From the NCBI GenBank assembly GCA_013336525.1, contig JAAXTM010000002.1:496001-560000 (forward strand): a DNA stretch of 64,000 bases, in the 5' to 3' direction. Origin of the DNA: Geobacteraceae bacterium (GTDB lineage Bacteria; Desulfobacterota; Desulfuromonadia; Geobacterales; Pseudopelobacteraceae). Shown piece after piece: positions 33,524-41,026 of the stretch. Under the pieces are notes generated by a model. That model searched no databases. It saw only the letters and a list, made by a program, of their open reading frames with translations, and was not told the DNA's origin. The position numbers and the translations under genes were made by a program. Position 1 is the stretch's first letter; each line of letters starts with the position of its first letter.

Positions 33524-36500
33524 ATGGAACTTACCACTACCATCAACAGTTCGTTTTCCCGCACCCGGGGGAATGAACTGAACAAGGGGTATTACCCGAC
33601 TTTCCCATCTGACGTTCAGACGGTACTCCGTATTCTGGAACCGTCATTCGGTTGGAAAAGCCGGCGCTACAATGCCCTGAAAACCATATCAGTCCTTGAC
33701 CCCTGTGCGGGTTCAGGCGAATTCCTGACCACAGTGACCCGCTGGCTCAAGCGACGCTATGCCGCCTCCAACGGTTCACCTCACGAAATCCTCTCCTATG
33801 CCGTTGAACTCGATGCCGGCAGGTTCGCCAGGATTCATGGGACAACCCAGAAGCTTAACTCGTCGTTCTTCGATGTGGAGCTTTCCGGCAAGTTCAACCT
33901 GATCCTGCTGAATCCACCCTACAACAAGGCCGCCGGCAACGAACTGGTAACCTGGATGGAAAAGACAGCACCTCTACTGGCCTATGAAGGAGTGATGGTT
34001 CTCATCATTCCCGAGTACGAGCTAAAAGGGAGGCTGCTGGACATCATCCAGGGAACGTTTCCGTTTGCCTACGCCTTCCAGAGCGAGGAATACGCCCGCT
34101 TCAAGCAGGTGGTCGTGTTTCTGGCAAAGAACCAGGACAACAGCAGCGAAATCTATCATCAGTATGTCCGTTATCAGAGTTGGCCCGCTGCCAACCTGGG
34201 GGATGGTGCGGTACGGGGGAAGTACACCGTGCCGGGCAAACGCCAGACACTTTCTCTTAGCGGCAGTAATGGCAGCAACCGCCCGCTCATGACGGCCCGC
34301 GACCTCACGGAGTTCTACCGGGAGTGCGAGGACCGGCTCGACAAGTCGGCAGTCATGGTGCTGGACCGGCAATATCCGTCGTCCTACGACACCAGCATCC
34401 AGCCTGTATCAACTCTGCGAACGGCACACGCCGTCCAACTTGCAGCCATGAACAGCCAGATAGAATCGGTCACCATCAACGGCGACTTCTTCCTTGCCAA
34501 ATTCATGGTCATCACCAAAACCGAGACCTTCAAAGATCCGGATAACAACTGCGAGACGATGGTCTGCAAGCCCACCGTCGAAGCATTTCTGATGGACCGC
34601 CATGGGTACGTGAAACCGGCCCGGGAACATGGGTTCGACTACTACGAACTCAACAGCCGTCTTTCATCGGTACTTCTGCAGAAACTCTCGCGGCTCTACC
34701 AGCCCCTCCATGAAATCGGCCAGGACGAAACATTCCTGGTTGATGAACTTCAGGGGATCGGTCTGCTCCCACCACAACGGGAAGCAGTCAAGGCAGTCAT
34801 CAAGGCTTACCGCTCAGGCCGCCGGGGCATTGGCATTCGTGCCAACACCGGCACCGGTAAAACCTGGATGGCGAAAGCGGTCAAGTACCTGACCTGTGCG
34901 AAACGTACGGTGATGGTATCGGAACCACAGCTCATCCCCCAGTTGGCAAAGGAATACGCCAACGAGGGATTCAATGTGCATGTCATCGATTCCTGGGAAG
35001 CCCTGAAGGAACTTGCCGCCACCAGGCCGCACGGTCTCTACCTGATCGCCTACACGCGGCTCCGCATGCACCCGAAATACCGGCTTTGCATCAAGAGTCG
35101 CAAAACCATCGTCAAGAAGGATGGCCACAGTTCCGTGGAATACACGGAAGTCTGCCCATCATGCCGTTCGCCTCTGTCAGAGAAGATCCGCAAGGGTGAC
35201 AAACCCAAGTGCTCGTACTGCGGCGAACCACTCTTTACCTATATCCCGGAAAATGACCGACCTGTCATGACCTATCGTCGCTGGATCAGGGAGATCGAGA
35301 ACAACGGCACCGCCACGGAAGCCCGGACGCACAACAAGCAGCTTCCGTACATCCGGCTCTTGAAGCGAATACCGTTCGACCTCGCCATCTTCGACGAAGC
35401 CCATAACGCTGCCAACCTGATGAGTAACCAGGGGACCGCGTTCATCCGGCTTGCGGCAACCTCCAAAAAGGTTCTCGCCCTCACCGCCACCGTGACCAAC
35501 GGCATGGCGAAATCCATCTACAACATCCTATGGGGGTTGAATCCAATGCAAATGCGGAGTGCCGGCTGGGAGATGAAGTCCGCCACTGATTTCCAGACGA
35601 AATACGGAGCGTTCAAGACCGTCAGGAAAACCGACGAGAAAAACCGTCACCGTGAATCGGAGCGTGTCACCACCTACGATACGGCTGGCATCTCACCGGC
35701 GGCCCTGATCTTCACGATTCCCAACTTCGTCAATGTGGACAGTGACGACTTCGACGATCTCCCACCGGTAGAACGGGAGGTCATCAAGTGTCAATCACAC
35801 GCCCTGGTGGAAACCTGTCACCGGAGCATCGAAAACATCATCGAGAAGGCAGACCTGCCGCCGGAAGACCTCCTGGCAGCTGCAGCCGTCCGCAATGCCG
35901 CGTTCCTGCGCGTCAGCGATACGTTCCGGCATTACAACGACGAACTGAAACTGCGGGATATTCCGCTTGGCACACTGCACCGGCTGTCGCTTCCCGACGG
36001 GGAGCTGCTACTGGAAAAAGAAGAAAAACTGATCGGTATCGCCCAGGGGGTGATCGACAGGGGAGAGCGTCTGCTGGTCTATACCGGCAATACGCAGAAG
36101 ATCGACATGCGCCCCGTCTTGAAACGCATCCTTCGGGATAACGTGCAGGGCGCCAGCATTGAGATCCTGCCCGACTCGGTTGCTCCAGAAAAGCTGGTCG
36201 GATGGTTCGAGCAGGTAACGGCCCAGGTCGTTGTTGTCTCGTTCCACCGCGTCGCCACAGGTCTCAACCTATCCCAGTTCAACAACCTCGTCTGGTACGA
36301 CTATACGTCCAATACCAGGCTGGCCGAACAGGGGGACGGCAGAATCCGTCGCGTCAATACTGCTGATATCCACCGGGCCCAGTTCGGGGAAGTTCGTCCC
36401 GTCCGCTACTGGTATCTCACCTCTTCGGAAGTCCAGGCACTGCAGCTTGCCTACACCCTGGAGAAGAGGATGGTCGCCAAGCTGGCGGAAGGGGAAACAC

Positions 36501-36880
36501 CGGATATCGACCCGGCGGAATGCAGCAGCAGCCAGTCGTTCTCATCCCTGATGACAAAAGCACTCAAGGAGGGGAACTTCAACTACACGGACCCGTCGTC
36601 CCTGTTGAAGAAGATGACCCAGCACGAGAATGCCCGAGTCAGGGGGGACAACAAGGGAGAAACGCCGATAAGAAACAACATCATCCATCTACCGATCACC
36701 AGGCAGGAACCTGCTCCAGTTCCACCATCCATTGCCGTTATCCATTGTGAAGACGGCAGAGAGGTCACTCGGGACTTGCCATTCGGCATGTACCAGACCT
36801 TGCTGGATTCCGGAGCCCTGGAGTTCACCCTGTTTGGCGTCTATGTGCGTAATCCCGTCCCCAGGCGAAAATACGCCTGA
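33524..36880 (+). CDS. N6-adenine methylase (DUF6094-type) fused to SNF2/DEAD helicase
   Basis: 1,118 residues. N-terminal methyltransferase: motif I DPCAGSGEF (59-67) and catalytic NPPY (130-133), with the layout of DUF6094 plasmid proteins. C-terminal superfamily 2 helicase: Walker A ANTGTGKT (about 440-447), DEAH-type FDEAHN (about 623), SALTAT-like VLALTATVTNG, and late motif QGDGRIRR. A zinc ribbon (CPSCRSPL ... CSYCGEP) is inserted between motif I and the DEAH box. It may modify and translocate on incoming or element DNA, for example as anti-restriction or as part of transfer. No separate specificity or nuclease subunit is adjacent. Confidence 0.92.
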   Translation: MELTTTINSSFSRTRGNELNKGYYPTFPSDVQTVLRILEPSFGWKSRRYNALKTISVLDPCAGSGEFLTTVTRWLKRRYAASNGSPHEILSYAVELDAGRFARIHGTTQKLNSSFFDVELSGKFNLILLNPPYNKAAGNELVTWMEKTAPLLAYEGVMVLIIPEYELKGRLLDIIQGTFPFAYAFQSEEYARFKQVVVFLAKNQDNSSEIYHQYVRYQSWPAANLGDGAVRGKYTVPGKRQTLSLSGSNGSNRPLMTARDLTEFYRECEDRLDKSAVMVLDRQYPSSYDTSIQPVSTLRTAHAVQLAAMNSQIESVTINGDFFLAKFMVITKTETFKDPDNNCETMVCKPTVEAFLMDRHGYVKPAREHGFDYYELNSRLSSVLLQKLSRLYQPLHEIGQDETFLVDELQGIGLLPPQREAVKAVIKAYRSGRRGIGIRANTGTGKTWMAKAVKYLTCAKRTVMVSEPQLIPQLAKEYANEGFNVHVIDSWEALKELAATRPHGLYLIAYTRLRMHPKYRLCIKSRKTIVKKDGHSSVEYTEVCPSCRSPLSEKIRKGDKPKCSYCGEPLFTYIPENDRPVMTYRRWIREIENNGTATEARTHNKQLPYIRLLKRIPFDLAIFDEAHNAANLMSNQGTAFIRLAATSKKVLALTATVTNGMAKSIYNILWGLNPMQMRSAGWEMKSATDFQTKYGAFKTVRKTDEKNRHRESERVTTYDTAGISPAALIFTIPNFVNVDSDDFDDLPPVEREVIKCQSHALVETCHRSIENIIEKADLPPEDLLAAAAVRNAAFLRVSDTFRHYNDELKLRDIPLGTLHRLSLPDGELLLEKEEKLIGIAQGVIDRGERLLVYTGNTQKIDMRPVLKRILRDNVQGASIEILPDSVAPEKLVGWFEQVTAQVVVVSFHRVATGLNLSQFNNLVWYDYTSNTRLAEQGDGRIRRVNTADIHRAQFGEVRPVRYWYLTSSEVQALQLAYTLEKRMVAKLAEGETPDIDPAECSSSQSFSSLMTKALKEGNFNYTDPSSLLKKMTQHENARVRGDNKGETPIRNNIIHLPITRQEPAPVPPSIAVIHCEDGREVTRDLPFGMYQTLLDSGALEFTLFGVYVRNPVPRRKYA

Positions 36881-36898
36881 CGAAACTTCAACCATCAA

Positions 36899-36963
36899 CC
36901 CGTGCGGGGACAGATACCCCCGTAAGGGTAGATCTGTCTCCGCGCATTACAAGGAGACAGTCC
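36899..36963 (+). promoter_or_regulatory. RNA leader 9 (longest outer stem)
   Basis: Outer stem GTGCGGGGACAGAT (36902-36915) / ATCTGTCTCCGCGC (36932-36945): 14 consecutive pairs including two G-U. Inner hairpin ACCC-CCGTA-AGGGT-like. Arm B segment CTGTCTCC is the complement of GGAGACAG in the ribosome strand (36953-36960). Best example of the switch. Confidence 0.75.
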
Positions 36964-37398
36964 ATGACAGACACCATATCAGCAAAACGCCTCATCATTC
37001 CCGTTCACGACAACAGCGAGTTCTTCTCTGACAACGCTGACTACGCCGTCATCGATCTTGATGCCACGCTTATCGAGCGGATCAAGAAACTTGCGGTGGT
37101 TGTAAGGCAGATGAAAGCCTACAAAATCAGCGAATTCAACCATGCCTGTGACTTCATGGCGGCTGACTGGGATGCCGAGCCGGACAACGGCAAGGTAGCC
37201 CTGAAGGAATTCGAGGGACGGATGGAGTGTAATACTCTGAACGTCACCGACAGTGATTTTTTCTGGTCGGGCTATTACAAACATACTGATGTTCGGTGGG
37301 AAACCGACACGGTGCTGCTTGTAGTGCTCGACGAGCCAGGCATCCATGATGAACGGGAAACTTGCACAGATGTGACCGGTCAAGGTGAATCACCATGA
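36964..37398 (+). CDS. Unknown 144-residue protein
   Basis: Follows leader 9. Alternating alpha/beta: RLIIPVHDNSEFFSDNADY, AVIDLDATLIERIKKLAVVV, ISEFNHACDFMAADWD, TVLLVVLDEPG. No catalytic motif recognised. Its stop overlaps the ATG of the next gene (ATGA). Hypothetical proteins of this type occur on plasmids beside DUF3150 modules, to my knowledge without assigned function. Confidence 0.6.
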   Translation: MTDTISAKRLIIPVHDNSEFFSDNADYAVIDLDATLIERIKKLAVVVRQMKAYKISEFNHACDFMAADWDAEPDNGKVALKEFEGRMECNTLNVTDSDFFWSGYYKHTDVRWETDTVLLVVLDEPGIHDERETCTDVTGQGESP

Positions 37399-37607
37399 GA
37401 GGGAAAGATCTGAGTTCTCTTGAGTGGCAGCCCGCCAACGACCCCAATGGCATGGCCGCCTATGAAGCATTTGATGCAAAAGGCAGCGGTTACTATCTGG
37501 TACGGAACAAGCACAAACCGGAGATGATGTTCGTCATCAGCGACGGTTTCACGGTTCCTCCCGGGTGGTACACCGACAAGGGCGGCTCTATCCGAAGAGT
37601 TTCCTGA
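37395..37607 (+). CDS. Unknown 70-residue protein
   Basis: Overlaps the previous gene by 4 bases. Short sequence with SSLEWQPANDPNGMAAYEAF ... SGYYLVRNKHKPEMMFVI and the closing PPGWYTDKGGSIRRVS. Looks like a small beta-rich single domain. No family recognised. Confidence 0.6.
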   Translation: MRGKDLSSLEWQPANDPNGMAAYEAFDAKGSGYYLVRNKHKPEMMFVISDGFTVPPGWYTDKGGSIRRVS

Positions 37608-37618
37608 CAATTAACCGC

Positions 37619-37691
37619 CAACCCCATCGGGGAGATACGTCTCCCTCCGGGGTTTCTGTCTCCCCGCACCATCAATCAAAGGAGACAGACC
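37619..37691 (+). promoter_or_regulatory. RNA leader 10
   Basis: Outer stem CGGGGAGA (37628-37635) / TCTCCCCG (37659-37666), inner hairpin around CTCCC-TC-CGGGG. Arm B in full reads TCTGTCTCC and is complementary over 9 bases to GGAGACAGA in the ribosome strand (37681-37689). Confidence 0.7.
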
Positions 37692-38390
37692 ATGGCAGAC
37701 TACATGAATCAATCAGTATTCCAACCTTCCATTCCCAAACACCTGATCAACGACGAGGACCGGCGCATTATCGAGGCGTTCAGCATCACATTTGAATCCG
37801 ATGGCGAGGACAAGTTCTACCTCTACGCGGAGGAGTGGTGCTGTAATGGCTACCTCGATCCGGAGGAGACCGGCGGAGAAGAGATCGAACTCAGTGAGGA
37901 CGATCTTTTCAGCAGGTTCCAGGAGATTATTCGCCGCTCCAACGGTGATCTTCCCTGGATTTCCAAGGAGAGCGCATATACCTGTTCGCGGATGCGACCG
38001 GATGGCTTCGGTGGCGGAGCAGTATTCATCACCGCTGATGACATTCAGTACAGCTTTACCGGCCAATGGCTGGAACAGCGGATCAGCGAAACAGAAACCG
38101 GTGACATTGGTCCCCATACGGAAGATCCACCTCCGACCAAGCCGATTGTCGGCGTGGTCCTCGAAGGCGGTCTGGTACAGAGCATTGTCAGCAATGCACC
38201 GGAGCAGATTTCGGAAATGGACGTGATTATTCTCGACTACGATGTCGAGGGGTTCGAGGAAGAATGTCTCCTCAAGGTTCCCCAGAGCAGCGGCGAAATT
38301 GCCCGTGCTGTTGGACATATCGAGAAGATTACCGAGTCCGGAATCGATCTGGGAATGGTTCTCAATCAAATGAACGCAAGGGGGTGGTGA
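37692..38390 (+). CDS. Unknown 232-residue plasmid-type protein
   Basis: Follows leader 10. Acidic protein; the N-terminal half has EEWCCNGYLDPEETGGEEIEL, the C-terminal half the repeated-looking VVLEGGLVQSIVSNAPE ... VIILDYDVEGFEEECLLKVPQ. The second half pattern (V-GG-VQ-V-SN-P-V-I-D-D) is one I associate with conserved hypothetical plasmid proteins. Function unknown. The next gene begins one base after its stop. Confidence 0.65.
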   Translation: MADYMNQSVFQPSIPKHLINDEDRRIIEAFSITFESDGEDKFYLYAEEWCCNGYLDPEETGGEEIELSEDDLFSRFQEIIRRSNGDLPWISKESAYTCSRMRPDGFGGGAVFITADDIQYSFTGQWLEQRISETETGDIGPHTEDPPPTKPIVGVVLEGGLVQSIVSNAPEQISEMDVIILDYDVEGFEEECLLKVPQSSGEIARAVGHIEKITESGIDLGMVLNQMNARGW

Positions 38391-38391
38391 C

Positions 38392-38913
38392 ATGAGCCCT
38401 CTTGAGCGAACAACAGACGAACCGACCAACGAGGAGCGTGCCGACCGGATCGACACAGTTATGCAGGCCTACTGCCTGACACTCGAAGGCCGGGATTTCG
38501 ATGGCGACGAAGATGACGTCAAAGACATGCTCACGGATCTGATGCACTTCTGTGAGCGGATGGAGATTGACTTTGAGGAGAATCTCCGCGTCGCCCGCAA
38601 CAATTACGAACATGAGAGAAATGCGGAAACCGGTATGCCGGATCATTTCGGTTGCCCGGTATGCGGCTGTTTTCTGGAAGTCTCACGAACCGACACCCTG
38701 TTGGGGATCGACCGGAAGATTTTTGAATGTCAGAACTGCGATGAAACCTTCATCCGGGAACTGACGGTAGCAGACAGTCCCATTGAACGGGCCGTGAAGT
38801 GCGTCGGCTGCGGCAGCATGATTCCGCAATCATCAGCACGCATCTTCTACCAGCGCGACGACTACGCACATTTCATAGGTGTTTGCTGCTGGGATGAACG
38901 AATGCGCGACTGA
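38392..38913 (+). CDS. Zinc-ribbon protein of unknown function
   Basis: 173 residues. Acidic helical N-terminal part (LEGRDFDGDEDDVKDMLTD), then two Cys pairs CPVCGC ... CQNC typical of a zinc ribbon, and a third set CVGCG with a late CCW. Cytoplasmic; probably nucleic acid- or protein-binding. Translationally coupled to the 232-residue gene. Confidence 0.65.
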   Translation: MSPLERTTDEPTNEERADRIDTVMQAYCLTLEGRDFDGDEDDVKDMLTDLMHFCERMEIDFEENLRVARNNYEHERNAETGMPDHFGCPVCGCFLEVSRTDTLLGIDRKIFECQNCDETFIRELTVADSPIERAVKCVGCGSMIPQSSARIFYQRDDYAHFIGVCCWDERMRD

Positions 38914-38930
38914 CCCAATAATCATAATCC

Positions 38931-38998
38931 ATCCAGCGGGGAGACAACTTCCCGAGGGGGAAGTCTGTCTCCCCGGCTTATTGCAAAGGAGACAGACC
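38931..38998 (+). promoter_or_regulatory. RNA leader 11
   Basis: Outer stem CGGGGAGACA (38937-38946) / TGTCTCCCCG (38966-38975), perfect 10 bp, with perfect inner hairpin CTTCCC-GAGG-GGGAAG. Arm B TCTGTCTCC complements GGAGACAGA of the ribosome strand (38988-38996) over 9 bases. Confidence 0.75.
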
Positions 38999-39454
38999 AT
39001 GCCCACAAAAATCACTCTCAACCCCGGCTATGCCGGCGGTGTTTATGTTCTCGACCATGGCGAGTTCTATACCTGTCTGGGCTTCGATGTTGTCTTGAAG
39101 AAGGCGGCAGCCCTGGCAACGGAACTGAACTCTCCTGAACACTCCCCTGTTCCAACCGAACGCGGCACCATGGCAGCTTATCGCAAGTACTCCGCCCTGG
39201 TTGATAAAGCCCGCCAGAAGAATATCTCAACCGGATGGCGCTCGCGTGTTGACCTGACAGCCGATCTGATCGGTCTGGAGGGAAAACGCGTGGAGGTCAT
39301 CGACTGCTACGGAGATCGCCGACGTTTCATTGTCGGTCGGTCAACCGGGTGGATACCATGCCACCTGGAGATCAAATCCCGGAGCAGTTCCGGGGGTGAA
39401 GCTGTCTGGGGAACTCCGTTTCGTTCAGTACGAGTAGTCGGGGGTACGGCATGA
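38999..39454 (+). CDS. Unknown 151-residue protein
   Basis: ATG 38999 after leader 11. Contains NPGYAGGVYVLDHGEFYTC, a Lys-rich helix region, and a C-terminal beta-rich part with VEVIDCYGDRRRFIVGRSTG and WIPCHLEIK. No recognised family. Four-base overlap between its stop and an upstream candidate start (39451) of the next gene. Confidence 0.65.
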   Translation: MPTKITLNPGYAGGVYVLDHGEFYTCLGFDVVLKKAAALATELNSPEHSPVPTERGTMAAYRKYSALVDKARQKNISTGWRSRVDLTADLIGLEGKRVEVIDCYGDRRRFIVGRSTGWIPCHLEIKSRSSSGGEAVWGTPFRSVRVVGGTA

Positions 39455-39489
39455 ACATAGGCCATCACACTTCAGGAGGTACGAGAAGA

Positions 39490-40002
39490 ATGACTGTGAA
39501 AACCGTCATCTCTGCTGCGAAGGAATTCGGCGTACCGGAACGCTATGCGATCATGCGCCGGCTTTCATTCCTGCAACCGCAAATCAAACATCTGGAACGT
39601 GAAATCTGGGGAGCCCAACGGCGGATCGAGCGAAGTTCTGATCCGCTGGTCAAGGCCCTGACTGAATCCTTCATCAGAGACCAGGAAAAGGAGCTGCGCC
39701 CCCTGAAACGGGAGGCAACAGCGCTTCTCAACCATGTCAACGGCAAGGAGACGGTGCAGGCACCCGGCGGGATCACCCCGGAGATGATCGACCAGGCCCG
39801 TCAGTATCCGATCACCAGCATCATCGACTTTTCCAAAGGGCGGTATCGATGCTGTCCGTTTCACAAGGACCGCAATCCGTCCATGGCGCTTTACGATAAC
39901 CATGTCCATTGCTTTGTCTGCAACCGGTCATGGGATTCGATCCGCGCCACGATGGAACTGGATGGTGTGAACTTCCGGGATGCTGTACTGGCGCTCCAGT
40001 AA
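39490..40002 (+). CDS. CHC2 zinc-finger (primase-type) protein without catalytic domain
   Basis: 170 residues from ATG 39490 (AGGAGGT 9 bases upstream; ATG 39451 is an alternative). N-terminal helical region (about 20-90), then a CHC2-type zinc finger: CPFHKDRNPSMALY with C122 and H125, and CFVCNRSWD with C141 and C144. DnaG primases use this finger to read template DNA, but the TOPRIM catalytic domain is missing. Likely an ssDNA-binding accessory protein. Confidence 0.85.
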   Translation: MTVKTVISAAKEFGVPERYAIMRRLSFLQPQIKHLEREIWGAQRRIERSSDPLVKALTESFIRDQEKELRPLKREATALLNHVNGKETVQAPGGITPEMIDQARQYPITSIIDFSKGRYRCCPFHKDRNPSMALYDNHVHCFVCNRSWDSIRATMELDGVNFRDAVLALQ

Positions 40003-40020
40003 CCTGAATCAATAACTATC

Positions 40021-40083
40021 AACCCTATGGGGGCGGACACTGCCCCTTGGGGGAGTCCGCCCTCAACATTTTAGGAGGCGGAC
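40021..40083 (+). promoter_or_regulatory. RNA leader 12 (radC)
   Basis: Outer stem GGGGGCGGAC (40029-40038) / GTCCGCCCTC (40055-40064), inner hairpin CCCC-TT-GGGG. The ribosome strand is GGAGGCGGAC (40074-40083), not GGAGACAGA as elsewhere, and arm B has changed to GTCCGCC to match both. This triple change is the strongest covariation evidence in the family. Confidence 0.75.
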
Positions 40084-40575
40084 ATGAATCTCGATCTCTT
40101 CGGAGAACCAGCAGCACCGACAACAAAAAGAATCTTCATAAAATCAATCGAAGCCCGTTATCGCAACGAGGTTGTCAGAGACGACGCCCCACAGTGGGTA
40201 TCAATGCGGTTTACGCAACCCCAGCAGGTATTCGAGATGTTCCGGGATCTCCGTCTGGAGACGAAGGAGCACTTCATAGTTCTGCATCTGGACGGCAAAA
40301 ACCGGATCGTCTGCTTTGATCGAGTATCGATTGGATCGCTCAACCAGGCCATTGTCCATAGCCGCGAGGTCTTCAAAACGGCATGCCTCTCGAATGCGGC
40401 GGCCGTGCTCCTCGTGCATAATCATCCTACAGGTGACCCGACACCCAGTCAGGAAGATATCGCCATCACCAGACGTCTCAAGGAAAGTGGCGAGATTCTC
40501 GGCATCAGGGTGCTTGATCACATCATAGTCGGTGATGACGAGTTCCTGAGTTTTGTTGAAAGGGGACTCTTGTAA
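40084..40575 (+). CDS. radC: RadC family JAB/MPN-domain protein
   Basis: 163 residues, the short form. JAMM metal motif: H112-N-H114-P ... D125 in VHNHPTGDPTPSQEDI, after FIVLHLDGKNRIVCFD and HSREVFKTACLSNAAAVLL. Short RadC proteins are common on plasmids and ICEs; despite the name, a repair role is not established. Expressed from RNA leader 12 and followed by a strong hairpin. Confidence 0.95.
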   Translation: MNLDLFGEPAAPTTKRIFIKSIEARYRNEVVRDDAPQWVSMRFTQPQQVFEMFRDLRLETKEHFIVLHLDGKNRIVCFDRVSIGSLNQAIVHSREVFKTACLSNAAAVLLVHNHPTGDPTPSQEDIAITRRLKESGEILGIRVLDHIIVGDDEFLSFVERGLL

Positions 40576-40580
40576 ATAAT

Positions 40581-40609
40581 GAGGGAGCGGCGCTCAAGCG
40601 CCCTCCCTC
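40581..40609 (+). terminator. Long hairpin after radC
   Basis: GAGGGAG-C-GGCGC-TCAA-GCGCC-CTCCCTC, a 12-bp stem with a single unpaired C. No T-run follows, so it may stabilise the radC mRNA end or act with a factor rather than as an intrinsic terminator. Confidence 0.5.
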
Positions 40610-40610
40610 G

Positions 40611-40712
40611 GCTCTTCCCCCAGCCCAAAAGGGTTCCTTAGAGCCACCGTCCAAGCGGTGGTTGTAGGGAGCCCTTTTGGGCCACCATCACAACGATAAG
40701 GGGGATAGAGTC
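40611..40712 (+). promoter_or_regulatory. RNA leader 13 (45-residue gene)
   Basis: Outer stem GCCCAAAAGGGTTCC (40623-40637) / GGGAGCCCTTTTGGGC (40667-40682), 15 pairs with one G-U. Inner hairpin CCACCG-TCCAAG-CGGTGG. The ribosome site is AAGGGGGATAGAG; its partner CTCTTCCCCC lies just before the outer stem, pairing with one bulge. Larger than the others but with the same logic. Confidence 0.6.
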
Positions 40713-40850
40713 ATGTCAGTTCGAGCACGCATTAACGGTAGGGAGTTCACACTGAGTTGGGAGGAGTTTGAGAAGGCTCTGCAGAGAAACAATCTTGCAG
40801 GAGGCGAATTCGAGGTTCTTGCCATTCTTTCGGGGGTGAAACCCTACTAG
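40713..40850 (+). CDS. Small 45-residue protein closing the leader-controlled block
   Basis: ATG 40713 follows AAGGGGG at a good distance. Product MSVRARINGREFTLSWEEF ... ALQRNNLAGGEFEVLAILSG ends KPY. Coding-like, compact, no family recognised. Between leader 13 and a double terminator, so it forms its own unit. Confidence 0.65.
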   Translation: MSVRARINGREFTLSWEEFEKALQRNNLAGGEFEVLAILSGVKPY

Positions 40851-40857
40851 CATCTTC

Positions 40858-40909
40858 AGTCCGGATACCCGTCCGGACTGGATAGAGGCGGCCCTAGTGG
40901 TCGCCTTTT
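40858..40909 (+). terminator. Tandem terminator hairpins
   Basis: First hairpin AGTCCGGA-TACCCG-TCCGGACT (40858-40879), perfect 8 bp. Second GGCGGCC-CTAGT-GGTCGCC (40887-40905) followed by TTTTA. The 16-base segment tggatagaggcggccc (40879-40894) recurs exactly in the terminator after the Fic gene (42573-42588). Confidence 0.8.
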
Positions 40910-40950
40910 ATTAGTTGATGAACAGAATAATCTTCCCGTAACAATACATA

Positions 40951-41008
40951 ATAATCTAGCGTTGACAACACAGCATAATCTAGCTATTGTGAGTCACAAT
41001 AATCTAGC
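40951..41008 (+). promoter_or_regulatory. Fic promoter with three 24-bp-phased repeats
   Basis: Promoter: -35 TTGACA (40962-40967), exactly 17-bp spacer, -10 TATTGT (40985-40990). The decamer ATAATCTAGC occurs three times at 40951, 40975 and 40999, i.e. every 24 bp: upstream of the -35, inside the spacer, and after the -10. A perfect dyad TATTGTGA-G-TCACAATA covers 40985-41001. This looks like an operator for tight autoregulation, most likely by the downstream Fic protein or its N-terminal AbiEi-like domain. Confidence 0.7.
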
Positions 41009-41026
41009 TGTAAAAGAGGGATTGCA

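Noticed and set aside
37713-38456. 247-codon minus-strand frame
   Set aside because: It is opposite two plus-strand genes with leader, ribosome sites and coupling; no motif in the antisense product.
24661-40712. The 13 leaders as dispersed repeats such as MITEs or REP elements
   Set aside because: Sequence identity between copies is limited to the Shine-Dalgarno-like parts, there are no target duplications, and each copy has a fixed distance to a start codon on the same strand. Structure, not sequence, is conserved.
40951-41008. Three spaced decamers as a small CRISPR array
   Set aside because: The repeats are only 10 bases, the intervals are filled by promoter elements, and no cas gene is present. 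The Cas4-like nuclease is 14 kb away in another operon.
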